Part shown: piece by piece, positions 7,498 to 17,213 of the stretch
Position numbering within the stretch: position 1 is the stretch's first letter
Layout: the number at the start of each line of letters is the position of its first letter
Virus record (IMG/VR): IMGVR_UViG_3300008267_011718
Span: 1 to 59,312 of that record
DNA from: a virus
Strand: one strand, 5' to 3'
Length of the DNA stretch: 59,312 nucleotides
The notes under the pieces: generated by a model
The model's database searches: none
Seen by the model: the letters and a program-made list of their open reading frames with translations, nothing else
Told to the model about the DNA's origin: nothing
Translations under genes and position numbers: made by a program

Positions 7498-8496
7498 TTA
7501 TAAATCTAACTTTAATTTAAAAGTAAATTCTCTTTCTTCTGTTTTTCTAACTGGTTTTGATAATTTTGCAACTCCAATTACATTCTTTTCTTCGTCATAT
7601 ATATAAATTGAAGATATGTATGTTTCTTTATGAAAACTAGCAGTTGGTGTTGCGTAAATATTTTTTGTTATATTTTTTATTTCTTGAGTTTCTTTTTCGT
7701 AATAGTAAGTGCTACCAGTAGATAAATTAATTGATGAACTGTTTTGTGCTATAAAAGTATAATTTGAAGAATAGTTAAGTGCACCTTTTGGAGCATGTGC
7801 TAGCATAGTTATTTGTGGTATCTTATGCACACCATCAAATTCTATATCATAAGAAGTCTGTAATACTGAGCCCGTTCTCAAATTAGCAGAAATGCCCCAA
7901 TTTATCCATCTAGGATAGTCAGGATTTACTGTTGAATATGTTTTTGAATAAAAATACTCTTGATAATCTGCTAACTGAGTGCTATCAAAAAGAGCCATAA
8001 GACCTTCATCATATAAAACAACCCCAACTACTTTTCTAGAATTTGAAAGCGGTGTGGAGCCAGTGGTTTGTATGATTTCACCGTTTCTTAATATGTCTTG
8101 AGCTTTTCCTATCAATAAACCATTATGAAAAATACTTAATTCAATAGAACCTTTTGAAAGAGAATCTCCATAAAAAATACTTGGTATGCTAACAAGACAA
8201 ACATCAGCAACATTGAAATCTACATAACTTGATGAATATTCAAATACTTCACTATATTTTCTATATTTTTTAAAAAGCGGCTCTAATGTTTTCAATCTAA
8301 TTCTATTATCAGTCTCATATTGACTTGTAACAGCATTAGAACTATTTGGATAAAATTCAATATTGATTGAAGAAGTTAAAGGATAATCTTGTTTTAATAC
8401 TTCACCATAACTACTAGTAGCAAAATCAGTAGAAGATACAGAATTAAACCTGTTTAAATCAGAGCCTTTAATTATGTATCTATAATAATTTGACAT
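7498..8496 (-). CDS. Tail accessory protein, paralogue of the 369-residue neighbour
   Basis: A 332-residue protein without a recognised family. It is clearly related to the protein at 8749..9858. Both end in a VAKLS(K/E)P(V/I)(R/K)KT segment followed by a short strand closing LDL or LDV. Both share a central (V/L)-S-(P/R)-(I/L)-x-D-x(2)-KG core, a GVVLYDEGLMAL/GLIFYQAGVVVL strand and an NYSSN motif. Compared with that paralogue it lacks the N-terminal 40 or so residues, which resemble the separate 81-residue product just upstream. It is probably a virion structural component, and composition suggests beta-sheet. The ATG at 8496 lies three bases after the upstream stop. Confidence 0.7.
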   Translation of the reverse strand: MSNYYRYIIKGSDLNRFNSVSSTDFATSSYGEVLKQDYPLTSSINIEFYPNSSNAVTSQYETDNRIRLKTLEPLFKKYRKYSEVFEYSSSYVDFNVADVCLVSIPSIFYGDSLSKGSIELSIFHNGLLIGKAQDILRNGEIIQTTGSTPLSNSRKVVGVVLYDEGLMALFDSTQLADYQEYFYSKTYSTVNPDYPRWINWGISANLRTGSVLQTSYDIEFDGVHKIPQITMLAHAPKGALNYSSNYTFIAQNSSSINLSTGSTYYYEKETQEIKNITKNIYATPTASFHKETYISSIYIYDEEKNVIGVAKLSKPVRKTEEREFTFKLKLDL

Positions 8497-8500
8497 ATCA

Positions 8501-8746
8501 TTAAATTAGAGGTATATATTGCGAGTTACATTCTTGAGAAAAATCAAATGAATCATTACAAAGAACAATAGGCTCAGTGGTTAGATTTAAATTTAAATCG
8601 TTTATTGCAGTATACCCTTTTTCAACAGTATTAGCAAAATCAGCTCTATAATTTATTTCACCATTAAAAATAGAAAATTTTGTATGTGGTTTTGCTTTTA
8701 AAACACTGACAAAAACATCATTTTGTTCAAATTTTCTTATTGACAT
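8501..8746 (-). CDS. Small tail protein matching the N-terminus of the 369-residue neighbour
   Basis: This 81-residue protein aligns by eye with the first part of the protein encoded at 8749..9858. RKFEQNDVFVSVLKAKPHTK lines up with YKRLGAEDITVTRTPLYEA, with matching spacing of hydrophobic residues. It seems to be the detached N-terminal piece of the second paralogue (7498..8496). The remaining 40 residues are acidic, with Cys at 63 and 73, and have no obvious counterpart. Translation is coupled: the upstream stop and its ATG are three bases apart. It is probably structural and may act with its downstream partner. Confidence 0.62.
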   Translation of the reverse strand: MSIRKFEQNDVFVSVLKAKPHTKFSIFNGEINYRADFANTVEKGYTAINDLNLNLTTEPIVLCNDSFDFSQECNSQYIPLI

Positions 8747-8748
8747 CT

Positions 8749-9858
8749 TTATACATCCAATCTAACTCTTAAAAGTATTGAATCGTCTGGAGTCTTTTTT
8801 ATAGGTTCAGATAATTTTGCTACCGCAAGCAATTCATTATCAACAGAATATAGACCGACTGTTGTTATATAAGAAACAGGCGCATCGGAAGCAAATGTCT
8901 TAACGGCTATTTTGCTACCAGACAAATATGTTGGATTTGATGAATAATTAAACTCATTGTGATTTGCACGGCAGAAATATATTGTTGAATTTAGTTCGGT
9001 TGTATTATTAAAGGAAATACTCTGTACGCGCTTCCTAAATGCATTTGCAGCACCATCAATTGAAGCGCTTAATAGCATAATACCAATGTCTCCTGATATT
9101 ATTGTTGAGCCATTTGTGCCTGACATGGCGGCTGGATTGCTTAACTGACCATATTGATTTAACTCAAGAGAAGCTAATTCACCAGCCGTACCAGAAGCTG
9201 CAAAAATTGATGGTGATAGAACAACAACACCAGCTTGATAAAAAATTAAACCAGCTTCTGTAAAGTTTGAATTTGATCCACCAGAGGTTTTTAAAATACC
9301 ATATTCGCCAGTTGGTGAATCAACATAATAGTTTGATAAAGATGAAGTATCGGTAATTGTAAGTAATGATGTAAATGGGTCATTTGCTGAAGTTGATGAA
9401 GAGCCAACGCCAACAACCATTCTAAATGTACCTTTTTTAATTTCATCTTTAACTAGAAGTCTTGAAAAGGATAGGAAATAAGCATTATTTAATAAAGAAG
9501 AAACTAAGCCAGTAGCAGCGCTTTTATGTTCAAGTTGCTTTATGCTGCCTGTTTGATCATAACCATTCAATATTTGGCACATTTGATTATAGATATTTTC
9601 TTTTTTTGCTTCTTGAATAACTGTACCTGTTGTAACAGTGGCACGACCAACTGTTATATCAAATAAAGCATTTGCAGAAGAGCTTAAATATGGGTAATCA
9701 TACACAGTCTGAAACATACCATGTGAATAGCTTTTAATATTTGATGTTCCGTATACTGAACTGCTTACGAGAGTACCAGTTATTGGTATCGCTTCGTATA
9801 AAGGTGTTCTTGTAACTGTAATATCTTCTGCGCCTAGTCTTTTATAAGTGGAAGCCAT
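8749..9858 (-). CDS. Tail accessory protein, fused form of a duplicated pair
   Basis: A 369-residue Ser/Thr-rich protein, probably structural. Its N-terminus resembles the 81-residue neighbour and the rest resembles the 332-residue neighbour, so this gene looks like the undivided version of the two genes downstream. The C-terminal block (TTVGLYSVDNELLAVAKLSE, then PIKKT) is the best conserved part. A good ribosome binding site (AAGGG, nine bases before the ATG) supports the start. It lies between the 308-residue protein with the LT-G-DD module and the split paralogue, inside the tail operon. No enzymatic motif is seen; a baseplate or fibre-anchoring role is an inference from position. Confidence 0.7.
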   Translation of the reverse strand: MASTYKRLGAEDITVTRTPLYEAIPITGTLVSSSVYGTSNIKSYSHGMFQTVYDYPYLSSSANALFDITVGRATVTTGTVIQEAKKENIYNQMCQILNGYDQTGSIKQLEHKSAATGLVSSLLNNAYFLSFSRLLVKDEIKKGTFRMVVGVGSSSTSANDPFTSLLTITDTSSLSNYYVDSPTGEYGILKTSGGSNSNFTEAGLIFYQAGVVVLSPSIFAASGTAGELASLELNQYGQLSNPAAMSGTNGSTIISGDIGIMLLSASIDGAANAFRKRVQSISFNNTTELNSTIYFCRANHNEFNYSSNPTYLSGSKIAVKTFASDAPVSYITTVGLYSVDNELLAVAKLSEPIKKTPDDSILLRVRLDV

Positions 9859-9875
9859 ATTTTTATACCCTTAAA

Positions 9876-10802
9876 TTATTGTTTTTTTACAAATGTTACT
9901 GGAATGCTAACTGAAAAACCAGTTGTTACACCTGTTACTGTTATAGTACTTTTTATTACATAGCATGGAATACCGGCTATCGTCGTTGACTGTCCAAATG
10001 TGGTAAACAAATAAGTGCTTGTTTGTGATTCTAAAGAAGATCGTATGCTAAACACTAAAGCTGTACCTTTTGGACCTTTAATGGTGTTTCCAACAGAAGA
10101 TAACGTTCTAATATAGTTACTGTCTTGCACGTATTTGTCATCGGTTACTAAAGAAAAATAGTATTGTGCTATATTATCATCATCAACAAATGATTTAGCC
10201 GCTTCTTCAACAGTTTGCTGAGTGCTTGTAGGAGCAATAATAGTGCCTAATCTATTATCAATTTCAACAACATATTGTGTTTCTTTTAGATCTTGATCAA
10301 TAGTAAATTGAGAATTCACCTCAGAAGTATCTAACCCTTGATGTAATTCTATAGGATCAGACCCATTTATACCATAACCAAAAATAACACCATTAGCTGC
10401 ATTATTTACTCCACCAAAGTTTGCATCATTCTGTATAAAAGCTTCTTCTGTGGTTTGGTCAACTGTAACTAATACTGTATTAGTATTAACATACAAAGGC
10501 GTAGCAAGTTTAATAACTGGTAAAAATAGTAAATTATTTCTTGGAATAGTTAATAATTTACTGTTCAAAGAAGCAATATTATTTGTAAATGCCTCTAAAA
10601 CTGGTGTCTGTAAAATATCTAGATCGTAATAAGCGCTACCACTAGCATTTGTACCATCAAATAATCTATAATTTATTTCATCATCACCAAGAGCGAATTG
10701 AACAATTTTAAAACTACCATCTCCCCTAGCTAATCTTTGTCTACCAGCGTCAGTTAAAACAGCGTCTAAAATAATATCACCAGAATTGTCTAAAAATGCC
10801 AT
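9876..10802 (-). CDS. Virion structural protein with N-terminal LT-x2-G/DD module
   Basis: The 308-residue protein opens with MAFLDNSGDIILDAVLTDAG, a beginning I recall from uncharacterised structural proteins of marine phages. It continues to a GDDEINY motif. The same module (LT..G...L..G.FK...F...DD.I.Y) starts the protein at 17214..18068, so the two share a domain. The C-terminal third is Val/Thr-rich with alternating strands ending VSIPVTFVKKQ. The ribosome binding site GAGG lies eight bases before the ATG. There is no enzyme motif. Location among baseplate and fibre genes suggests a tail component; the exact role is unknown. Confidence 0.75.
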   Translation of the reverse strand: MAFLDNSGDIILDAVLTDAGRQRLARGDGSFKIVQFALGDDEINYRLFDGTNASGSAYYDLDILQTPVLEAFTNNIASLNSKLLTIPRNNLLFLPVIKLATPLYVNTNTVLVTVDQTTEEAFIQNDANFGGVNNAANGVIFGYGINGSDPIELHQGLDTSEVNSQFTIDQDLKETQYVVEIDNRLGTIIAPTSTQQTVEEAAKSFVDDDNIAQYYFSLVTDDKYVQDSNYIRTLSSVGNTIKGPKGTALVFSIRSSLESQTSTYLFTTFGQSTTIAGIPCYVIKSTITVTGVTTGFSVSIPVTFVKKQ

Positions 10803-10847
10803 TATTATATCCTCTTTTGTTTATATAACTAGTACTAAAATTTATAA

Positions 10848-13466
10848 TTAGTTACCTTTATTTCTATTTATATCATTTCTAATTGGTCTATTAACGCTAG
10901 TTGGAGCTGCATCAGTCTGCGGTGGTGTAGATATTGGACGGTTAGGCCTTATAGCATTTCTGGTGTTTCTTATAATATTATTTGTATCTTGATTATATTG
11001 CATTTTAAAATTAATGTCTAATTTGCGCCCTGTTTGTTTAGAAGTCAATCTTATTTTATAATTTTTATTCCAAACACTTGGTCCAATACCAAAATTAGGT
11101 GCTTGTTCATACGCAGAAGCAGCTGAGCTGTTATTAAGCATTTGATTGTAAGATACGTTTACGTATAAATATCTATTTAAGGTTTTATTAGTAGAAACAC
11201 CAGAAAATTTTTCAAATTCAAAAACTTTTATTATTGGATAATAAATATCACTATTTTCAATGATTTCTATTTCGTATATAATCGTTGGATTTGATTTATA
11301 GCCAGCAGCATCAACTGCTCTAAATAAATAATAATATTTTTTATTATACTCTAGAGTATCTATAAATGAATCATTATTAATTGTTTTATATTTTTTATTT
11401 CTAAAATCTTCATAACTAAATGGTTTTGTGTCAATTCTAAATATTTCATAATTTTCAACAAACGTAAAAGGTTTATTTTCTTCACCTCTTATTTGTTTTA
11501 TTGGTTCATCGTCACCAAATACAAGCTTTTCATCCACATTTTTTTGTTGAGCGCTAGCCATATTTTCTAAAAGCACAACATCACTGTCTTCTAAAATAAC
11601 AAATTTTTCCGAGAGTGTGTCTAGTGATCTTTGAAAATTGAATTTTATTTTATCTTTTAAATCTTTATATGGAATTGGTTCTACTAACGGTGATACTGGC
11701 GGCTTAGAGATTTTTGGTTTTGATTTTGGAATATCAGTGAATACATCATTATCTGAAAAAACTGGTATTTCAAAAACATATACCAAAGGGGTGTTTTGCA
11801 CCAAAAGAATACCAGAATTATTTTCAGATGGTGCGCTTACTGGTTCTAAAAGAGCATTTATAGGTTGAATAGGAAAAGGTATTTGCAAGGAACCTGTAGG
11901 TTGTGCTGGTCTTTGCTGCATATACAAAGATGTTCTATTTAAAATGGGTTGACTTAATTTTATTTCTGTATCCGATAAATTTATTTTAGAAGAAAAATTT
12001 ATTACTGATTGATCTATATTTAATTTGCTTATATCAATATTATTATCAGGAGATAATTGCTGGCTCAAATCTCTAGAAAGCACAGCATTCGTACCAGCAG
12101 CACTATTTGCATCATTTGTTACAGACTTTGAACGAGCGATTAAATTATAAGAATATGCATTTCCTATTACTAAAAGATAATAGGAAAATCTATATGAATA
12201 TTCTTGATCAGTTTTAAGCTGAGTGTCAATAAAATTTAGTATATCTTCTTCAGTATTTTCAATATAATAAGTTTGTATTACGCCAACATTAGTTTTAAAT
12301 TTTTCAATCTTTAAACCTATTGGTTCTGTGTAACATTCTTTTCCTGATAAAACTTCTTTAAAATTTCTAAAATTTTCTTTTACTATATAATTTGTTTTAC
12401 CAAGTAAAACTCTAGACATTAAATTAAAAAGAAATAAGTTATCATCTGTTGAGGGCACTTGCTGATTGGTAGTATTGCCTATAAAATAGCAAGGTAATCT
12501 ATTATTTTGGAAATCAAAATATTTTGCGCCAAAATCATCATTATTTTCTATTGTTCTTTCTAGCCATCTTGTATAGTCATAAAATTTTATACCAACAGAT
12601 TCATAGTACTTAGATTCTATGCTTCCATTTAAGCTACCAGTATCCAGCAATAGATTTGATAATTTTCTTTTTAAAATATTAAATTTTAGCTCTCTATTAG
12701 GATTTTGGTTTGTACCTAAAAATACGTTATTGGAAAGAATATTTAAATTAAAGTATGTATCCTTAAAAGCTTTTGAAAATTCTCCACTTTTTTCTTTAAC
12801 AAATTCAACATTTATAAGATTTGGAAATAAAGAACTTCTATTTTCATTTACAGGCACATCAGCAGGATTGAATGCAATATTTACTAACTTTTTTTTATAT
12901 TTTTTAAATTCTTGTTTCCAATCATCAAAAGTATTAGCATAGTTAGTAACGTATCTATCAGAAAAATTTTTTTCTAAATCGGCATCGTCTATTCTTTTAC
13001 CGTTTGTTACTATATTTTCTATATCATCATTTTGTCTTATATCTTTTGCCAATAAAATATAATAATTTAATAAATCTAATTCATCTATATCATCTCTTTT
13101 TACAAAACTTTCATAATAAGAATTATAAAAATTATATTTTGTTTTTAGTTCTACTTTTGTTGCATTTGAAACATTATATAAGGTACTTAATTCTTTATTT
13201 TTTATAAGATATGGCGATGCTATATCAAAATTAAAATCAATATATACATTTGAAGAGTTTTTTATCTTATTTACAGTATCAGGATCTAAAAAATTAGTAG
13301 GAATATAAAAATTAGTTTTATCAATAGTCTGTTTTAAAATATCTATATATTCTTTGGATTCTAGTTCTAAAGAATTGTCTTTAACAATCCAAGAATTTTT
13401 TAGGTCCGATCTTATCGGGTCTTCCACCGCAGTAAAATAAAAATTTTGGTTTCCTGTTCTTTTCAT
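10848..13466 (-). CDS. Large tail/baseplate protein with fibronectin-like segment
   Basis: An 872-residue structural-type protein without a family I can name. The N-terminal half is rich in Asn, Tyr, Lys and Asp. Around residue 700 there is a fibronectin type III-like stretch (YNKKYYYLFRAVDAAGYKSN followed by an alternating strand), a fold that often mediates carbohydrate or protein contacts in tail proteins. The C-terminal 50 residues are Arg/Asn/Pro-rich and probably disordered. It begins two bases after the 1247-residue gene and is followed by the longest spacer of the module (about 45 bases, which includes the next ribosome binding site). A baseplate or distal tail role is inferred from position only. 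Confidence 0.72.
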   Translation of the reverse strand: MKRTGNQNFYFTAVEDPIRSDLKNSWIVKDNSLELESKEYIDILKQTIDKTNFYIPTNFLDPDTVNKIKNSSNVYIDFNFDIASPYLIKNKELSTLYNVSNATKVELKTKYNFYNSYYESFVKRDDIDELDLLNYYILLAKDIRQNDDIENIVTNGKRIDDADLEKNFSDRYVTNYANTFDDWKQEFKKYKKKLVNIAFNPADVPVNENRSSLFPNLINVEFVKEKSGEFSKAFKDTYFNLNILSNNVFLGTNQNPNRELKFNILKRKLSNLLLDTGSLNGSIESKYYESVGIKFYDYTRWLERTIENNDDFGAKYFDFQNNRLPCYFIGNTTNQQVPSTDDNLFLFNLMSRVLLGKTNYIVKENFRNFKEVLSGKECYTEPIGLKIEKFKTNVGVIQTYYIENTEEDILNFIDTQLKTDQEYSYRFSYYLLVIGNAYSYNLIARSKSVTNDANSAAGTNAVLSRDLSQQLSPDNNIDISKLNIDQSVINFSSKINLSDTEIKLSQPILNRTSLYMQQRPAQPTGSLQIPFPIQPINALLEPVSAPSENNSGILLVQNTPLVYVFEIPVFSDNDVFTDIPKSKPKISKPPVSPLVEPIPYKDLKDKIKFNFQRSLDTLSEKFVILEDSDVVLLENMASAQQKNVDEKLVFGDDEPIKQIRGEENKPFTFVENYEIFRIDTKPFSYEDFRNKKYKTINNDSFIDTLEYNKKYYYLFRAVDAAGYKSNPTIIYEIEIIENSDIYYPIIKVFEFEKFSGVSTNKTLNRYLYVNVSYNQMLNNSSAASAYEQAPNFGIGPSVWNKNYKIRLTSKQTGRKLDINFKMQYNQDTNNIIRNTRNAIRPNRPISTPPQTDAAPTSVNRPIRNDINRNKGN

Positions 13467-13468
13467 CT

Positions 13469-16400
13469 TTATATTTTTCCAGTTGTCTCTATTCTTTCAA
13501 TATGTTCCTGAAATAAGTTTTTATAAATAATCTTAAATACGTTTAAAAACAAATCTTTTGTATTATCAACAACTTTTCCATTTTCAATTCTAGTTGCATT
13601 TTGAGCAACATAGCACTCTTTTATGTTATCTCCGAATTGAGCATCGTTTGTAAGACCATAATTTTTTACAAAATAATCAGCTAAAATATCGCTACTAAAT
13701 TTTCTATCACTGAAATAATTCGTTATATTTTGATCGTTTAATATATCTTGTAAAATTTTATCTTTTAATGTATTACTAATCGCTATAGCCTCTTGTTCAT
13801 CCCCAGCAATATTATCTCTAACTGATAGCTGATCGTTTTCAAATTTTATAAAACACACTGTTCTCCACTTATTTGCTTGTCTATCATTGTAGTATAATTT
13901 AAATTCTAAAATATCTTCACCAAAAAATTCACTGTCAACAGTTAAACTTATAAAATAATTTGTTTTTTCAGCAAAAATATATCCTAAAGTATCTCCTCTA
14001 GAAGTTTGTAAGTCGCCAGATATATTACTTCCTTCAAGTGTGTACTCGTCAAAGAAATAATTTTCTATAACACGTTCAGTATATACGTATCCTGGTTTAT
14101 CATAAAACCAAGTAACATCGTAAGATTTTACTAGAGATGGTGCAACTACTGGAAGGTTTGTTGGTAGTTGGTTCAAAATAATTGGTGTTACAATTGCAGG
14201 AGTCAGAATATCAAACTGTATAATTCCCTTATCTAGTATAAAAAATTTATTATAAACTGGTATGTTTTCGTATACGGGTGTATCTAAAAATGCTTCTGCT
14301 TTCACATAAGGCTCTAATGAACATAAATAATAGCCAGCTGCATCTTCAGGATTTACTTTCATGTATTCTGGATTTTTTAAATTATAATAACCGTCTGCAT
14401 TTTTTGTAAATCCTATACGGTATATTTCTTTCAGTGTTTCATTTTTTATTTTAAATTCACTACTTTTTATTAGTTTTTTATCATAAAAACTACTTGTTGA
14501 ATCAATTTTTATTGCAGTAGAATTTTCAGGACTAGAATAATATTCTATCTTATTCTGAAATATCGTTTTGCCATTTATTAATTTTGAGTTATTTAAAAGT
14601 CCAATCGCTATATTATAGCAAGAAAAAATTTGTAATATATTAAATAATCTCTCTGCGTTTTGTACTAAGCGAGCTTGTGAAGAGTCTGCACTTATTGCAT
14701 CAAATTTTTTTCTTAAATCGTCTGGAAATTCTAAAGAAACATTGTTTTCATTGAATACATCGTATAATGAAAGAATGCGATTAACAACATCATTAGCTGT
14801 GAGAGTTGAAGGAACTGCAAAAATTTTATTTAAATATGCATCAAAATAAGGCGTTCCATAAAGACTAAAAATAAAATCAATATTAGAAAATATTATACTT
14901 TTCATATATTCTAAAAGATTTACAGTAGAATTATTTAAAGGTATATTAGAAACCGCATTAAGTCTCTGCTCTAATTCCTCTAAAGTTGTTTTAATAATTT
15001 TGTCTTTTCCTGGCGTTACAATATCTTTCAAAAATACATCAAAGCTAACAAGCCCATCTACGACTGAAAATCCAACTAAATCTTTATTTTTATCTTCTAT
15101 AAATTCAAAACCAAAAGAATCAGGCAGTTCAGAATCAGCGACAGGATTTAATTTTTCTTCATTAAATTTATTTATTGCTTGTGCCTGAATTCTATTTTTA
15201 GCAGAAGTAAAAACATGCTCAACTTTTAATGTCTGCAAGTAATTAGCATATGCGTCTACCGATAAAAAACCGCCAATTAAATTTCCTGCCAATTGATTAT
15301 TTAATGGTAGTTGCCTATTGGCTGGTATTGGCGAATCCTTTATGCTTATTTTTGGTTTATTTTTTGTCTGTAATAAGCTATCAAATTGTACAAGTAATTT
15401 TTCATGCATATTTAATACATGTGTAACCGCTTCAGGATTAGAAATACCAGGTAGCATCGCGTTAATAATCCCTTGTCTGATATTGTCATAATAAATTTCA
15501 TTTAAGTTGTAATTGTTTAATCCATCAACAATTTTCTGCATTAAAGAGTATAAATCCGCTATCTTAATCACGGCGGTAGGATTAAATATTTCTCTTAAAT
15601 CTTCACTAAATCTATTTTCATCGGTTATAAAATATCCTCTTTTGAAAGAACCTACTGAATTTTCTCTTGTTTGATCAATATATGGGTTTTGATCTAATAA
15701 CACATCACCTGGTATTTCAGGTAATGAGGCTACTTGTAGATAATATCTTATATTATTTAAGTTACCTAGCAAAATTGATTTAAGAAGAAGAATAAAAATA
15801 TAAGATGGATCTATGAGTTGTATTTCAAATTTATAGTTAAATTTTCCATAGGTATTTTTTGTTATATTATGATCTTTACCCGAAAAAAACAACATATCGT
15901 TCAATATAGAAACACCTATTTCATCTCTTTTTGATTCTAATTTAAAATCAAAATTTTCTTTTAAAGTAGTTGAAACTATTTTTTCCTGAAAATCTCCATA
16001 AATATCTGCTTTTTCGTTAATTCTAGTTAATTTACAATAATTTGCTTTTGATAAAGAAATTAAATTTTTAAGTCTTTCTGGCGGTAGAAGATCTACTAAT
16101 TTTCCAAATATCATATTATCTTTTAAGAAATTTTTTATATCAAAAAAGAAACCGTATTTAATATAATTTAGTGGCTCACCTTTTGTTTTCTGTTGAATAT
16201 CGCTTGGTAAAAATACATCATATGAAGCAAACATATCAGAAAAATATGGATTTTTTTGCTTTGATTCGTTTTTTTGTTTTTCTTCTAGATTTCTTAAATA
16301 ATCTTTAGCAGCGGGTGACGATACTTCTGGAGTGTTTTCAATGATACTTAAATCTAAAACTCTATTTGAAGAAATAGTTCCATTCTCAACTATTTTAACA

Positions 16401-17212
16401 GCCTCTGGCTTACCATAAAAATATTTTTCTATATCATAAGTGTTTGAAAAATTTATATTAAATGCTTTAGAAATTTCATCTGTATCATAGTAAACAAAAT
16501 GAACTACAGATATATATTCTATTGTTGGAGTAAGAACTATATTGCTATTATCATTAGCGCTATTAGCTATTTCTTCTTTTGTTTTTGGGCGAGTATAAAA
16601 ACCTATATAATCTTTCAGAAGAGAATTTTCAAAATCAATAAAAAAATTTCCTATAATTTCATTTTTGTTTTTTATAGATTGTAATTGGTTTACTTCTTGA
16701 TTTTGGACTGTTAATTGTGCTTGAGCGCTTTGCAGTGGCTGAACTAGATCTCTTTGTTGTATAGAAGACAAGCCTTCATCAGTATTAATTTTAGGAAAAT
16801 TTCCATCTGTTATTTTTTTCGTATTAAGCCCAGATCTACTTTTAAAATTTTCAAATGTAAAAGTATGAACCCTATTTTTATCAAAACCTTTAACTTGTCT
16901 AGGGTCTAGCAATAAAATATCTTCTTCTTCTTTAGAAACACAAAAAATTGTTTTAAATTTTAGAAATTTACTTATAACTTTATTATTCCACCAATAACCA
17001 TTTTTTTCTATTAAATTTATTCTATCGTTTAATGTAAATTTAAATTTAAAATTAAGTTGATTTTTTGTAGTTTCTCCAGGCGCATCAAGTAAAAAATCAA
17101 TTTGATTTACGCCATCGTATTTTTGTTTAGATATAATACATCTATCAAAAGTTAATTGTGGTGTTACAACCGTTGAAATATCATTTATTAATGTTTGAAA
17201 TTCATTTGCCAT
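13469..17212 (-). CDS. Large tail protein, unknown (1247 residues)
   Basis: A very large protein, rich in Asn, Lys, Ile and Phe, that I do not recognise. It has no signal peptide, clear membrane segment or catalytic motif. A Gln-rich helical stretch (AQAQLTVQNQEVNQLQSIKN, near residue 165) could form a coiled coil. The start is taken as the ATG at 17212 (MANEFQTL), since the only earlier in-frame start is a TTG that overlaps the upstream gene. It lies between the 284-residue module protein and the fibronectin-like protein, within one tight run of tail genes. A baseplate or fibre-network role is likely but inferred. Confidence 0.7.
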   Translation of the reverse strand: MANEFQTLINDISTVVTPQLTFDRCIISKQKYDGVNQIDFLLDAPGETTKNQLNFKFKFTLNDRINLIEKNGYWWNNKVISKFLKFKTIFCVSKEEEDILLLDPRQVKGFDKNRVHTFTFENFKSRSGLNTKKITDGNFPKINTDEGLSSIQQRDLVQPLQSAQAQLTVQNQEVNQLQSIKNKNEIIGNFFIDFENSLLKDYIGFYTRPKTKEEIANSANDNSNIVLTPTIEYISVVHFVYYDTDEISKAFNINFSNTYDIEKYFYGKPEAVKIVENGTISSNRVLDLSIIENTPEVSSPAAKDYLRNLEEKQKNESKQKNPYFSDMFASYDVFLPSDIQQKTKGEPLNYIKYGFFFDIKNFLKDNMIFGKLVDLLPPERLKNLISLSKANYCKLTRINEKADIYGDFQEKIVSTTLKENFDFKLESKRDEIGVSILNDMLFFSGKDHNITKNTYGKFNYKFEIQLIDPSYIFILLLKSILLGNLNNIRYYLQVASLPEIPGDVLLDQNPYIDQTRENSVGSFKRGYFITDENRFSEDLREIFNPTAVIKIADLYSLMQKIVDGLNNYNLNEIYYDNIRQGIINAMLPGISNPEAVTHVLNMHEKLLVQFDSLLQTKNKPKISIKDSPIPANRQLPLNNQLAGNLIGGFLSVDAYANYLQTLKVEHVFTSAKNRIQAQAINKFNEEKLNPVADSELPDSFGFEFIEDKNKDLVGFSVVDGLVSFDVFLKDIVTPGKDKIIKTTLEELEQRLNAVSNIPLNNSTVNLLEYMKSIIFSNIDFIFSLYGTPYFDAYLNKIFAVPSTLTANDVVNRILSLYDVFNENNVSLEFPDDLRKKFDAISADSSQARLVQNAERLFNILQIFSCYNIAIGLLNNSKLINGKTIFQNKIEYYSSPENSTAIKIDSTSSFYDKKLIKSSEFKIKNETLKEIYRIGFTKNADGYYNLKNPEYMKVNPEDAAGYYLCSLEPYVKAEAFLDTPVYENIPVYNKFFILDKGIIQFDILTPAIVTPIILNQLPTNLPVVAPSLVKSYDVTWFYDKPGYVYTERVIENYFFDEYTLEGSNISGDLQTSRGDTLGYIFAEKTNYFISLTVDSEFFGEDILEFKLYYNDRQANKWRTVCFIKFENDQLSVRDNIAGDEQEAIAISNTLKDKILQDILNDQNITNYFSDRKFSSDILADYFVKNYGLTNDAQFGDNIKECYVAQNATRIENGKVVDNTKDLFLNVFKIIYKNLFQEHIERIETTGKI

Positions 17213-17213
17213 A

